NCBI GenBank assembly: GCA_964437615.1
Contig: CAYTHL010000021.1
Coordinates: 1 to 19,386 of the forward strand
DNA length: 19,386 nucleotides
Direction of reading: 5' to 3'
Source of the DNA: RGIG4790 sp964437615
Lineage (GTDB): Bacteria; Bacillota; Clostridia; Christensenellales; UBA1242
Shown here: positions 1 through 6,631 of the stretch, in pieces
How positions within the stretch are numbered: the first letter of the stretch is position 1
How the letters are laid out: each line of letters begins with the position of its first letter
The notes under the pieces: model-generated
Database searches by the model: none
What the model was told of the DNA's origin: nothing
What the model saw: only the letters and a program-made list of their open reading frames with translations
Made by a program: the position numbers and the translations under genes

Positions 1-151
1 TAAAACTCTATTTTGGAAACGGGTTTTTGGGGCAGATTTTGGCGCAAGAACAAGGAACTGAAAAGGCTGCACAAGAGAGTTTACTTAATGGTAAATGACC
101 GCAGTGCAGCCTTCAATGACGCAGTTATTGCCCAATAAACTTAAATTATTA
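1..151. repeat. Family A structured repeat, unit 1 (left edge cut by window)
   Basis: The unit contains the family core ggaaacgggtttttggggc at 15-33, followed by cagattttggcgcaagaacaagg. It diverges after position 55 from units 2 and 3. A nested hairpin follows: GGCTGCAC (65-72) pairs with GTGCAGCC (104-111), and inside it TTTAC (80-84) pairs with GTAAA (91-95). The unit ends in ttattgcccaataaactta, as unit 2 does. No coding capacity is credible here. It reads as a non-coding, structure-forming dispersed repeat; the family name is my own label. Confidence 0.75.
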
Positions 152-415
152 ATTAAAAATCTATTTTGGAAACGGGTTTTTGGGGCATCTTTTGGCGCAA
201 GAACAAGGCGCGAGTGTGCAGCCGCGACAGGAGTTTTCGTCAAAACTACACTTTATCAATCGCCCAACGCTTGAACAGCGTTGTTCTCATTTATCGGTGT
301 AGTTTTTCCTCTCCCAAACAATTTGCCGATAGCAACTTGTTTAGGTTCCCTGTTTATAAATGACCGAGTGGTAGAACGGCAATGACGCTGTTATTGCCCA
401 ATAAACTTAAATATT
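152..415. repeat. Family A structured repeat, unit 2, with internal nested stem-loop
   Basis: The family core recurs at 168-186, and the second conserved block gcgagtgtgca is at 210-220. This unit is about 110 bp longer than the others. The extra material holds a nested hairpin: AAAACTACAC (242-251) pairs with GTGTAGTTTT (297-306), and inside it CAACGCT (265-271) pairs with AGCGTTG (277-283). The unit ends with gttattgcccaataaactt near 389-408. A short open frame crosses it (166-363) but consists of repeat sequence and has no homology I recognise, so I do not call a gene. Confidence 0.7.
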
Positions 416-569
416 AATTAAAAACCTATTTCGGAAACGGGTTTTTGGGGCAGATTTTGGCGCAAGAACAAGGCGCGAGTGTGCAGCCGCGACAGGAGTT
501 TACTTGCGTAAATGACTGCTGCGGCAAGCGCCCGCAACGATGTTATTGCCCAAAATCTGCCCCAAAAAC
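416..569. repeat. Family A structured repeat, unit 3, bounded by a perfect 20-bp inverted repeat
   Basis: The core is at 433-451 and gcgagtgtgca at 475-485. The arm at 441-460 (gtttttggggcagattttgg) is the exact reverse complement of 550-569, with 89 bp between them. Inside, GCCGC (486-490) can pair with GCGGC (521-525) and TTTAC (499-503) with GTAAA (508-512), the same inner stem as in unit 1. The right arm lies inside the 3' end of divIC. On the minus strand this would form a long hairpin just after the divIC operon. It lacks an immediate U-tract, so it is not a classical intrinsic terminator. Confidence 0.75.
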
Positions 570-839
570 GTAGAGGGTTTCGCCGTCTTTAACAAGCCCA
601 TACTGCTCGCGAGCAGCCTGCTGTAAGTAGCCGTCGGTTGAGCGAATAGAAATGCCGTCTTGAAGGGTGGCTTGCTGGCTAGTTAGGCTGGCAGAGAGTT
701 TGTCTAGCTGCCTACTTTTGGCCTGCAAAGTGCCTATTTTTATGCATTGGTAAGCAATAATGCATACCATTAGCACTACAAAAATAGAAACGCAAACTGT
801 TGAAATTTTAACTACTTTTTTTAACTTTTGTGCTGTCAT
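543..839 (-). CDS. divIC: Septum formation initiator, DivIC/FtsB family
   Basis: This 98-residue single-pass protein has a basic N-terminus (KLKK), a membrane segment at about residues 13-32, a heptad-like coiled-coil stretch at about 36-60, and the family's C-terminal block (AREQYGLVKDGETLYVF). DivIC/FtsB partners with FtsL and DivIB/FtsQ at the division septum. It is the last gene of yabP-yabQ-divIC, a standard Clostridia/Bacilli arrangement; its ATG follows the yabQ stop by 13 nt with a GGGGGC ribosome-binding site. The final residues (VFGADFGQ) and the stop fall on the inverted arm of repeat unit 3, so this tail appears derived from the repeat. The family assignment is firm; DivIC rather than another FtsB-like paralogue is inferred from context. 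Confidence 0.88.
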   Translation of the reverse strand: MTAQKLKKVVKISTVCVSIFVVLMVCIIAYQCIKIGTLQAKSRQLDKLSASLTSQQATLQDGISIRSTDGYLQQAAREQYGLVKDGETLYVFGADFGQ

Positions 840-852
840 CTTTTGCCCCCAA

Positions 853-1218
853 CTATTTTAGCAGTTTGGCCCCCGCTTTGGTGGATTTTGCTCTGCTAAA
901 CAATTTTATAAGGTTATTATACACCCATTTAAACAGTTTTGTAAAGAAATTTGACAAGGTAATTTGTTCTAAAATAAAGCCAAGAACGCAGGCAAAAATT
1001 GTATAAAAAAACACCTGCCCGCTTAAAAGTTTGTAAGTTAGCCCGCAAAAAACTATGCCGCAAATGCTAAAAAAGACAAAATATGCCGTGTTAGTAATAA
1101 TTATATTATGTTTAAAAATAAAGCATAAAAGTTTTACACCAAGGCAAGACAGCCCCAAAACGGCGCCCAGGGCAAAAAATTGCAAAAATGTTAAACCTGT
1201 GCTTAGGCTAGAAAGCAT
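853..1218 (-). CDS. yabQ: Spore cortex biosynthesis protein YabQ
   Basis: This 121-residue integral membrane protein has three to four hydrophobic segments (about residues 7-35, 40-63 and 67-90) and a basic C-terminal tail ending KSTKAGAKLLK. The small size, the N-terminal pattern (LTFLQFFALGAVLG) and the position between yabP and divIC identify YabQ. In Bacillus subtilis YabQ sits in the mother-cell membrane around the forespore and is needed for cortex formation. Its ATG overlaps the yabP stop (TAATG), so the two are probably translationally coupled; an AAAGGA site lies inside the end of yabP. Sequence conservation in this family is low, so context carries much of the call. Confidence 0.85.
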   Translation of the reverse strand: MLSSLSTGLTFLQFFALGAVLGLSCLGVKLLCFIFKHNIIITNTAYFVFFSICGIVFCGLTYKLLSGQVFFYTIFACVLGFILEQITLSNFFTKLFKWVYNNLIKLFSRAKSTKAGAKLLK

Positions 1219-1484
1219 TATTTAAATATCCTTTTAAATAAACTTTTTTGCCCGCCGCCATAAACGGCACTTGTAAGCTTGCCCGAAACTATTAGCAATT
1301 TTTCTTCTGGGGAAAGTTTTTCTACTTTAAGTTCTTCGCCCAAAAGTTGCAAGCTGCCGCTAGCAAGCTGTATATACACCGCCCTTGAGGTTGCCGAAAG
1401 CACCTCGGCAACGGCAGTTACCATAATTTTGCCCGGGTTTTCTATAGTTAATGTATGAGTTGGTTGTACCGATTTTTGCTCCAT
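1218..1484 (-). CDS. yabP: Sporulation protein YabP
   Basis: The 88-residue protein matches the YabP/YqfC fold pattern: alternating beta strands with LTIENPGKIMVTAVAEVLSAT at residues 12-32, then AVYIQLASGSLQLLGEELKVEKL and the turn SPEEKLLIVSGKL. YabP is made in the mother cell and works with YabQ in cortex assembly. The start is fixed by a strong AAGGAG six to seven bases before the ATG. It is the first gene of the yabP-yabQ-divIC operon and has a sigma-E-like promoter just upstream. YqfC is a paralogue with the same fold, but the yabQ neighbour decides in favour of YabP. Confidence 0.9.
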   Translation of the reverse strand: MEQKSVQPTHTLTIENPGKIMVTAVAEVLSATSRAVYIQLASGSLQLLGEELKVEKLSPEEKLLIVSGKLTSAVYGGGQKSLFKRIFK

Positions 1485-1504
1485 AAAATTCTCCTTTTTA
1501 GTCC

Positions 1505-1533
1505 ATTATATGAAAAGACTGGGTAAAAAATGA
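1505..1533 (-). promoter_or_regulatory. Sigma-E-like promoter of yabP-yabQ-divIC
   Basis: Reading the minus strand, TCATTTT (1527-1533) is followed by a 14-bp spacer and CATATAAT (1505-1512). This fits the Bacillus sigma-E form (an ATATT-like -35, 13-15 bp, CATAnnnT). The start would lie about 15 nt before the yabP ribosome-binding site. In B. subtilis yabP is under sigma-E. The -10 also resembles a vegetative -10, so sigma-A use is not excluded. Confidence 0.5.
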
Positions 1534-1537
1534 AAAC

Positions 1538-1561
1538 TTTGGGCAAAAATTACAGCCCAAA
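1538..1561 (-). terminator. Candidate intrinsic terminator of recD2
   Basis: On the minus strand TTTGGGC overlaps the last recD2 codons, a 10-nt loop follows, then GCCCAAA and a T-rich run (GTTTTCATTTTTT). The stem is a perfect 7 bp (1555-1561 with 1538-1544). The U-tract is interrupted, so strength is uncertain. It overlaps the upstream part of the yabP promoter. Confidence 0.5.
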
Positions 1562-3763
1562 CTCGGCAGTTAAAAATTTTACAAGCAGCGTTTTGCGCTC
1601 TACGCTATAATTGTTTTTAATCATGTAGTAAATGTTGCCAGACTTGCCTATTAGCACTACCATTTGCTTGGCACGCGTGACGGCAGTGTACAGCAGATTT
1701 TTGTTATAAAGCACGGGGTTGCCCGCCAGTATTGGAATAATGACCACCGGAAACTCGCTGCCTTGGCTTTTGTGTATAGTTATTGCGTAACTTAGCACCA
1801 AATCGTCCATTTCGGCCAAGCTGTAGCCCGCCCGTCTGCCGTCGTCGAAACTAACAAACATAGTAGACGCCACGGCGTTAATTTCGTCTATGTAGCCTAT
1901 GTCGCCATTAAAGACGCCTTGCCCACGGATTATTGCGCCATTTTCTTCTTTTATCCACTCTAAGTTGTAATCGTTGGCGGTTTGCATAACCTTGTCGCCC
2001 AGTCTAAATGTCTTTTTGCCAACAACTATCTCTGGCTTAGACTTTTCTGGCGGATTTAAGGCTTGCTGCAAGCTTAAATTAATGTTGTCCACGCCGGCAA
2101 CGCCGCTTTTCATTGGCGCAATAACCTGAATTTCTTGCGGGCTGATATTTTTGTAGTGCGGAATTCTGGTGCAGACCATGTCTACAATTTCTGATAACAC
2201 CTCTTCTGGCACAAACTTGCTGCAATAGAAGAAGTCATCGCTCTTTTCTTGCAAATTTGGCATTTCGCCGTTATTTATTTTGTGACTATTTTCTATTATT
2301 TTGCTGCCCTCGCCTTGCCTAAAAATATAGTTTAGCTGAACATATGGAACAACATCGCTTGCAAGCAAATCTGCAAGCACATTGCCCGCTCCAACGCTTG
2401 GCAGCTGGTCTTTATCTCCAACAAAGATTATTTTTGTGCCAAGTTTTATGGCACGGCACAAACTGTAGCTTAAAAAGACATCTAGCATGGACACCTCGTC
2501 TATAATGATAACATCGGCGTCTAGTGGGTTATGCTCGTTTTTTACAAAGGCTAGTTTGCCCTTGCCATAGCCCATTTCTAAAGCGCGGTGGATAGTGCTT
2601 GCGGCTTCGCCAGTCTGCTCTTCTAAACGCTTGGCAGCTCTGCCCGTGGGCGCCATAAGCATTGTCTTTTTGCCTTGGCTATTAAATATGTAAAGTAGAC
2701 CCTTAATTATTGTGGTTTTGCCAGTGCCGGGGCCGCCGGTAATTATACTTACGCCGCTTGCCGCTGAGGTTTTTATTGCCTCTACTTGAGTCTTGTGCAG
2801 TTTTAGCCCACTGACCAAGCAAAAATGGTCGATAAGTTGGTCAACATTGGTGCCGCTTGTTGGTGCGCTATCTATAAGCAGTTTTAGTTTGGTTGCCAAA
2901 CTCTTTTCCATGGTGTAATTGCGAGTAGTGCAAATGGCCTCGGCGTCCTTATATTGCACTTTTTTGAGAATCCCCTCTAAAATTAGGTTTGTAACTTGAC
3001 TTTCTATTTCGCCGCTCATATCTTCGCCAAAGCCAAGGACGCCGCAGACGCCGTTAACAAGGTCAGCAAGCAGAACAACCGTGGAGCCTTGACGCTCGGC
3101 AAGTTCATTCATAACATACAGCACGCCAGCGCGTATTCTAAAATCACTAGTGGCTTCTATGCCCAATTTAGAAGCAATTTTGTCGGCAGTTTTAAAGCCC
3201 ACACCGTCTATGTCTTCTATAAGTTTGTAAGGGTTAGACTGCATTATTTCTATGGTTTTGCTTTTATAGGTTTCGTAAATTTTTATAGATAAACTTATGG
3301 TTATGTCGTAGTTTTGCAAAAAAATGACAGCGTCTTGCATTTTTTTAATGTCTTTGTATGCAACGCCAATTTCTAGGGCTTTGCGCTTGCTTATTCCGCG
3401 CACTTTGGCCAGTTCTAGCGGAGTTTTGTCTATAATTTGCAAAGTTTCTTTGCCAAACATGGCAACAATATTGCGGCTTGTGGCTTCGCCCACACCGCTA
3501 ATTAGTCCGCTTGCCAAATATTTTTGAATTGCGCTAGTGCTGGTTGGTTTTTTTATTTTTACATTGGTTGCGCAAAACTGCTGGCCATAGCGCGAATTGA
3601 GTTTGTACTCGCCGTCTAACTCTAGTTCTTCACTTTGACCAAGCACGGGAAACTTGCCCGTGCATACAACACTTGCCCCGCCAATAACTTCTAGTTCTAG
3701 CACGGTGTATCCGTTTTCGGCATTTCTAAAAATTATCTGCTTAATTGTTCCGCTAATTTTCAT
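1550..3763 (-). CDS. recD2: RecD2-type ATP-dependent 5'-3' DNA helicase (SF1B)
   Basis: This 737-residue protein has the full RecD2 (YrrC) layout. An N-terminal OB-like region (KISGTIKQIIFRNAENGYTV) is followed by helix-hairpin-helix segments (LISGVGEATS, VRGISKRKA, IDGVGFKTADKIA), then the helicase core: Walker A GGPGTGKT at about 343-350, Walker B IIIDEVSMLD, LNYIFRQ, and near the C-terminus SYAITIHKSQGSEF (motif V) and LLYTAVTRAK (motif VI). RecD2 proteins act without RecBC in DNA repair and replication-fork processing. I start at the ATG at 3763, not the one six codons upstream: the family begins with M-x-ISGT, and the upstream ATG lies inside the promoter. That promoter puts the transcript start at the ATG itself, so the mRNA may be leaderless; no Shine-Dalgarno is visible. 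Confidence 0.93.
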   Translation of the reverse strand: MKISGTIKQIIFRNAENGYTVLELEVIGGASVVCTGKFPVLGQSEELELDGEYKLNSRYGQQFCATNVKIKKPTSTSAIQKYLASGLISGVGEATSRNIVAMFGKETLQIIDKTPLELAKVRGISKRKALEIGVAYKDIKKMQDAVIFLQNYDITISLSIKIYETYKSKTIEIMQSNPYKLIEDIDGVGFKTADKIASKLGIEATSDFRIRAGVLYVMNELAERQGSTVVLLADLVNGVCGVLGFGEDMSGEIESQVTNLILEGILKKVQYKDAEAICTTRNYTMEKSLATKLKLLIDSAPTSGTNVDQLIDHFCLVSGLKLHKTQVEAIKTSAASGVSIITGGPGTGKTTIIKGLLYIFNSQGKKTMLMAPTGRAAKRLEEQTGEAASTIHRALEMGYGKGKLAFVKNEHNPLDADVIIIDEVSMLDVFLSYSLCRAIKLGTKIIFVGDKDQLPSVGAGNVLADLLASDVVPYVQLNYIFRQGEGSKIIENSHKINNGEMPNLQEKSDDFFYCSKFVPEEVLSEIVDMVCTRIPHYKNISPQEIQVIAPMKSGVAGVDNINLSLQQALNPPEKSKPEIVVGKKTFRLGDKVMQTANDYNLEWIKEENGAIIRGQGVFNGDIGYIDEINAVASTMFVSFDDGRRAGYSLAEMDDLVLSYAITIHKSQGSEFPVVIIPILAGNPVLYNKNLLYTAVTRAKQMVVLIGKSGNIYYMIKNNYSVERKTLLVKFLTAEFGL

Positions 3764-3769
3764 AACTAT

Positions 3770-3798
3770 ATTGTACGGCAAATAAATTTTTATGTCAA
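3770..3798 (-). promoter_or_regulatory. recD2 promoter with leaderless geometry
   Basis: Minus strand: consensus TTGACA at 3793-3798, a 17-bp spacer, TACAAT at 3770-3775, then 6 nt (atagtt) to the ATG at 3763. With a normal start 6-8 nt after the -10, transcription begins at or within a base of the start codon. This is one of the best sigma-A-type matches in the window. Confidence 0.72.
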
Positions 3799-3810
3799 TT
3801 TTATTTTGGG

Positions 3811-3833
3811 TGCATAAAATTTTACTTTATGCA
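3811..3833. promoter_or_regulatory. Inverted repeat in the recD2/deacetylase divergent region
   Basis: TGCATAAA (3811-3818) and TTTATGCA (3826-3833) form a perfect 8-bp inverted repeat with a 7-nt centre. It lies 12 bp upstream of the recD2 -35 and 12 bp before the deacetylase start, where an operator for either gene could sit. I do not recognise the binding protein; in AT-rich DNA such palindromes also occur by chance. Confidence 0.3.
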
Positions 3834-3845
3834 AATGCTAGGGGT

Positions 3846-5639
3846 ATGAAAAATTTAATTTTTGTTTTAGCATCCACATTTGCCTGCCTTTGCGGGCTTG
3901 GCGTAAAAGCCACAAAATTTTCGGCGGCCGATGAAGTCCCCGCCGCGCAGCCATTCTATTTTGAGCAGCACATTTGGGGTAGATTTACTGGCACAGACGA
4001 CACCCTAGAAGCCGAGGATGAAGACAATAAAGTTAGGCTATACAACCTTGACCTTGGCGAAGATGATGCCGAGTTAGAGGGCTTTGGCTTTGTGCAAGTA
4101 ATTAGGGGCGGCGAGCATGACAAATTGTATGACTTTAAATTTGGCAAGCACCACAAACCGCATTACCATGAACATCATGTTTTAGAAGATGACGATGATG
4201 GCATTATAATTGACGACGCAAACGAGGACAACTCTGCCGAGCCAGAGACAGATACTCTTAGCAAAAATATTGCTGGCAAGCGTACTAAAAACGAGCCTAA
4301 AACTAATATACATAATGCAAAAAATGGGCAAAATGCTGGCGCAGTAGATGACTTTGCCAAAAACAGCACGGCGGCGCCTAAAAATACAGTAAATAATAGT
4401 CAAAACAAAAGGTTAAACAAAAAGAATGTCACCGAGCCTACTGTCCCTAACATAGAAAGGCAAGTTATACGCGAGAATGACAACACAAACAAGAGCGTAA
4501 GCGCCAATCCCGACAATAATATTTCTGGCAACAATAGTTTTAAAAAACCAAACAATAAGGCTAATACAAACAACAATAAAATTAATGTAGAAAATAATAG
4601 CGCAAACAATAGAACTATAACTAAGCCAAATACTGACAAAATTGCTTATTTAGATAACAAAACAGATAGCAAAATTCAGCCAAAGCAAACTTTACAAAAA
4701 ATAAACTCTCAACTCAGCAATATAGCGCCGCAAAATACTGCACAGGATAAGGAAAACAACAACGCAAAAAGTCCAGAAAAGGTTACAAACTTGGCTGGGC
4801 TTGTGCTTTTTAAGGATATCCCTGTTTTGCTAGGCGCTGCAACTGTGGTTTGCCAAAATAGCGCGCAAAAGACTAATTTTGTGGCCACTGGCAACACTAA
4901 AAATAATTCAGAAGGCTCTACTCCGCTGCTTGCAATTGTTATAGACGACTTTGGCGGCTACGAAAGAACTGGCGTAGAAACTTTGATGCATTGTGACGTG
5001 CCTATAACATGTGCAATTATCCCTTTTGTAGACAACTCTGAGGCCGATTACGAGGCTGCAGTAGAAAATGACAAAGAGGTAATTTTACACATGCCGATGC
5101 AAGCCCATGTAAATTTGCCAGAGGAATGGTACGGCACCGTGTATATTAAAAACACCGACAGCCCCGCAGATGCTTTAGAAAAACTTAAAAATTGCCTTGC
5201 AACAATGCCCAAAGCCAAGGGATTTAACATTCATATTGGCTCGGGGGCGTGCCAAAATTTGGAACTTATGAATGCCATGTATAAATACGCAGCCGAAAAC
5301 AACTTATTCTTTTTAGATAGCCGCACAATCTTGGCTGACAAGTGCGAAGAAGCCGCAAAGGCCCAAAATATGGTTTATCTTGGCCGTGATGTGTTTTTGG
5401 AGCCAAATAAAAACCGCAGTTACGAGGGCGTACTAACTAGACTTGCCGAGGGCATGCAAGTGGCAAAAAATAAAGGTGTAGCAGTTGTAATTGGCCATGT
5501 TGGTGCCGAGGGCGGCGAGAACACTGCCAAATGTATTGCCGACCACGCGCAAAAACTTGCTGAGCAATATGGCGTAAAGATTGTTCCACTATCTAATGTC
5601 TACAGTCATCTAGAAAAAACTCAAACCAAAAACAACTAA
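3846..5639 (+). CDS. Secreted divergent polysaccharide deacetylase (DUF610/YibQ family) with long Asn-rich linker
   Basis: A 597-residue protein in three parts. Residues 1-28 are a probable signal peptide (MKNLIFVLASTFACLCGLGV, cleavage near FSAA). Residues 29-135 are very acidic, with a His cluster HHKPHYHEHH at 102-111 next to EDDDD. Residues about 135-340 are low complexity, rich in Asn, Lys and Thr, with a short hydrophobic patch near 317-337. From about 360 to the end is the catalytic-like domain: AIVIDDFGG, ILHMPMQAH, GFNIHIGSG, FFLDSRT and GRDVFLEPN. These are the landmarks of divergent polysaccharide deacetylases of the NodB-like barrel class, presumably acting outside the membrane. 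Substrate is unknown. Another ATG exists 18 codons upstream but would put an inverted repeat in the coding part and bury the signal peptide. The ribosome-binding site is poor (AGGGGT abuts the ATG). Confidence 0.82.
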   Translation: MKNLIFVLASTFACLCGLGVKATKFSAADEVPAAQPFYFEQHIWGRFTGTDDTLEAEDEDNKVRLYNLDLGEDDAELEGFGFVQVIRGGEHDKLYDFKFGKHHKPHYHEHHVLEDDDDGIIIDDANEDNSAEPETDTLSKNIAGKRTKNEPKTNIHNAKNGQNAGAVDDFAKNSTAAPKNTVNNSQNKRLNKKNVTEPTVPNIERQVIRENDNTNKSVSANPDNNISGNNSFKKPNNKANTNNNKINVENNSANNRTITKPNTDKIAYLDNKTDSKIQPKQTLQKINSQLSNIAPQNTAQDKENNNAKSPEKVTNLAGLVLFKDIPVLLGAATVVCQNSAQKTNFVATGNTKNNSEGSTPLLAIVIDDFGGYERTGVETLMHCDVPITCAIIPFVDNSEADYEAAVENDKEVILHMPMQAHVNLPEEWYGTVYIKNTDSPADALEKLKNCLATMPKAKGFNIHIGSGACQNLELMNAMYKYAAENNLFFLDSRTILADKCEEAAKAQNMVYLGRDVFLEPNKNRSYEGVLTRLAEGMQVAKNKGVAVVIGHVGAEGGENTAKCIADHAQKLAEQYGVKIVPLSNVYSHLEKTQTKNN

Positions 5640-5642
5640 ACC

Positions 5643-5673
5643 AAAAAGTGAGCCAAATTTTGGTTCACTTTTT
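5643..5673 (+). terminator. Strong intrinsic terminator after the deacetylase gene
   Basis: AAAAAGTGAGCCA (5643-5655) pairs with TGGTTCACTTTTT (5661-5673) with one G-U pair and a 5-nt loop. The T-run is part of the 3' arm. The flanking A and T runs could let it work in both directions. It starts 3 nt after the stop codon. Confidence 0.88.
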
Positions 5674-5746
5674 ATTTGCTTGTTTTATTTTGCAGTTAAA
5701 ATTAATTTAAAACTTAAAAAACCTTTCTTTTTTTTAATTGTTGTTA

Positions 5747-5752
5747 TATAAT
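5747..5752 (+). promoter_or_regulatory. Probable -10 element of the zeta-like gene
   Basis: A perfect TATAAT sits 34 nt before the preferred TTG start at 5786. No good -35 is seen at 16-18 bp upstream (the region is T-rich). Its position argues against the earlier in-frame TTG at 5738 as the start, since that lies upstream of the -10. Confidence 0.45.
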
Positions 5753-5785
5753 ACCAGTATATTTTATATTTTTGGAGTGCTTATT

Positions 5786-6625
5786 TTGACTGACGACGAA
5801 AAAACTTTGCTATCTTGCTGCAAGTTTGAAAATTTTAAAGATATATTACAACATATGCAAACTTTGCCGTGGAATAATGATGTAGATAATCTTTTAGTAT
5901 ATTTTATTGCCCAAAATAATTTTAATAGTTTAAAAAGTGGTTGCACAAAAAATAAAAACTATATTAGACTTTGCGGACAAAGCGGAAGCGGAAAAAGCAC
6001 TCAGCTTCTGCCAACCACAGAGGCAATTTGTAACTTAAAAAATATTAAGCCAATAACATTTAATGTAAGAGAATTTGCACCGCTTCACCCAAACTATAAT
6101 AATTTATTAAAAGAGTTTGGCAGCAGCAAAATAAGAGAAAAGACAAACGGTTTTGCCTTAACGTGCTTGCTTTTTAGTTTAATTATGGCAATTAGTAGTG
6201 GCTATGATATAATTTTAGAAGTAACCCTACTTTCTAAAAAATTTGAAGAGTTTGTTTATAAATATCTTAGCACAAATTGCTACAGTTGTATATATTTATG
6301 TCTTGCTGTAAACAAACAAATTAGCGACAGTTTTATAGAAAAACGCAAAATTGCAAGCCAAAAAGAACTGGGCCGAGAGGTAAGCAAAAAGTCGTCCATC
6401 TTTTTTGAGACGGCAATAAGTCCGGCATTAGCATATTTGGCTACTACTTGCAAAAATAGCCGAATAATTATTTGGAACGCTTGCAATTACAAACCAATAT
6501 ACGACGGCAAATTAAGCGGCTGCTTAAGTATTTTTAATAAAGAAAAACAAAAAACATCTATTAAACCTCTAGATGAAAATAAGTTGCTGGCAGCAAAAAT
6601 AGATTACATAAAAAAGAACTTATAG
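5786..6625 (+). CDS. Zeta-toxin/UNAG-kinase-like P-loop protein
   Basis: A 279-residue protein with Walker A GQSGSGKST at about residues 64-72. Downstream are landmarks like zeta toxins: REFAPLHPNYNNLL (about 95-108), an Arg-containing helix IREKTNGFA (116-124), and a Walker-B-like strand DIILEVTLL (141-149) followed by a helical C-terminus. Zeta toxins phosphorylate UDP-N-acetylglucosamine and block wall synthesis; relatives are housekeeping or defence kinases. I start at TTG 5786 because GGAG lies 8 nt upstream; an in-frame TTG at 5738 lies upstream of the TATAAT. No small epsilon-like antitoxin gene lies next to it: upstream is a terminator and downstream, 6 bp away, a convergent gene. Substrate and toxicity are therefore unknown. 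The gene is clearly AT-richer than the deacetylase gene before it. Confidence 0.72.
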   Translation: MTDDEKTLLSCCKFENFKDILQHMQTLPWNNDVDNLLVYFIAQNNFNSLKSGCTKNKNYIRLCGQSGSGKSTQLLPTTEAICNLKNIKPITFNVREFAPLHPNYNNLLKEFGSSKIREKTNGFALTCLLFSLIMAISSGYDIILEVTLLSKKFEEFVYKYLSTNCYSCIYLCLAVNKQISDSFIEKRKIASQKELGREVSKKSSIFFETAISPALAYLATTCKNSRIIIWNACNYKPIYDGKLSGCLSIFNKEKQKTSIKPLDENKLLAAKIDYIKKNL

Positions 6626-6631
6626 CAAAAA

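Noticed and set aside
166..363. 65-residue open frame near the left edge
   Set aside because: It is made of family A repeat sequence, includes its hairpins, has no ribosome-binding site, and the same frame is not kept in the other units.
2996..3527. Plus-strand open frames inside recD2
   Set aside because: They lie opposite a fully conserved helicase gene, have no ribosome-binding sites and resemble no protein; they are antisense shadows. The same holds for frames opposite the ADH, ALDH, ATPase and hydrolase genes.
3792..3845. Earlier ATG (3792) as start of the deacetylase
   Set aside because: It would add 18 residues before a good signal peptide, overlap the recD2 promoter and run through a perfect inverted repeat; no ribosome-binding site supports it.
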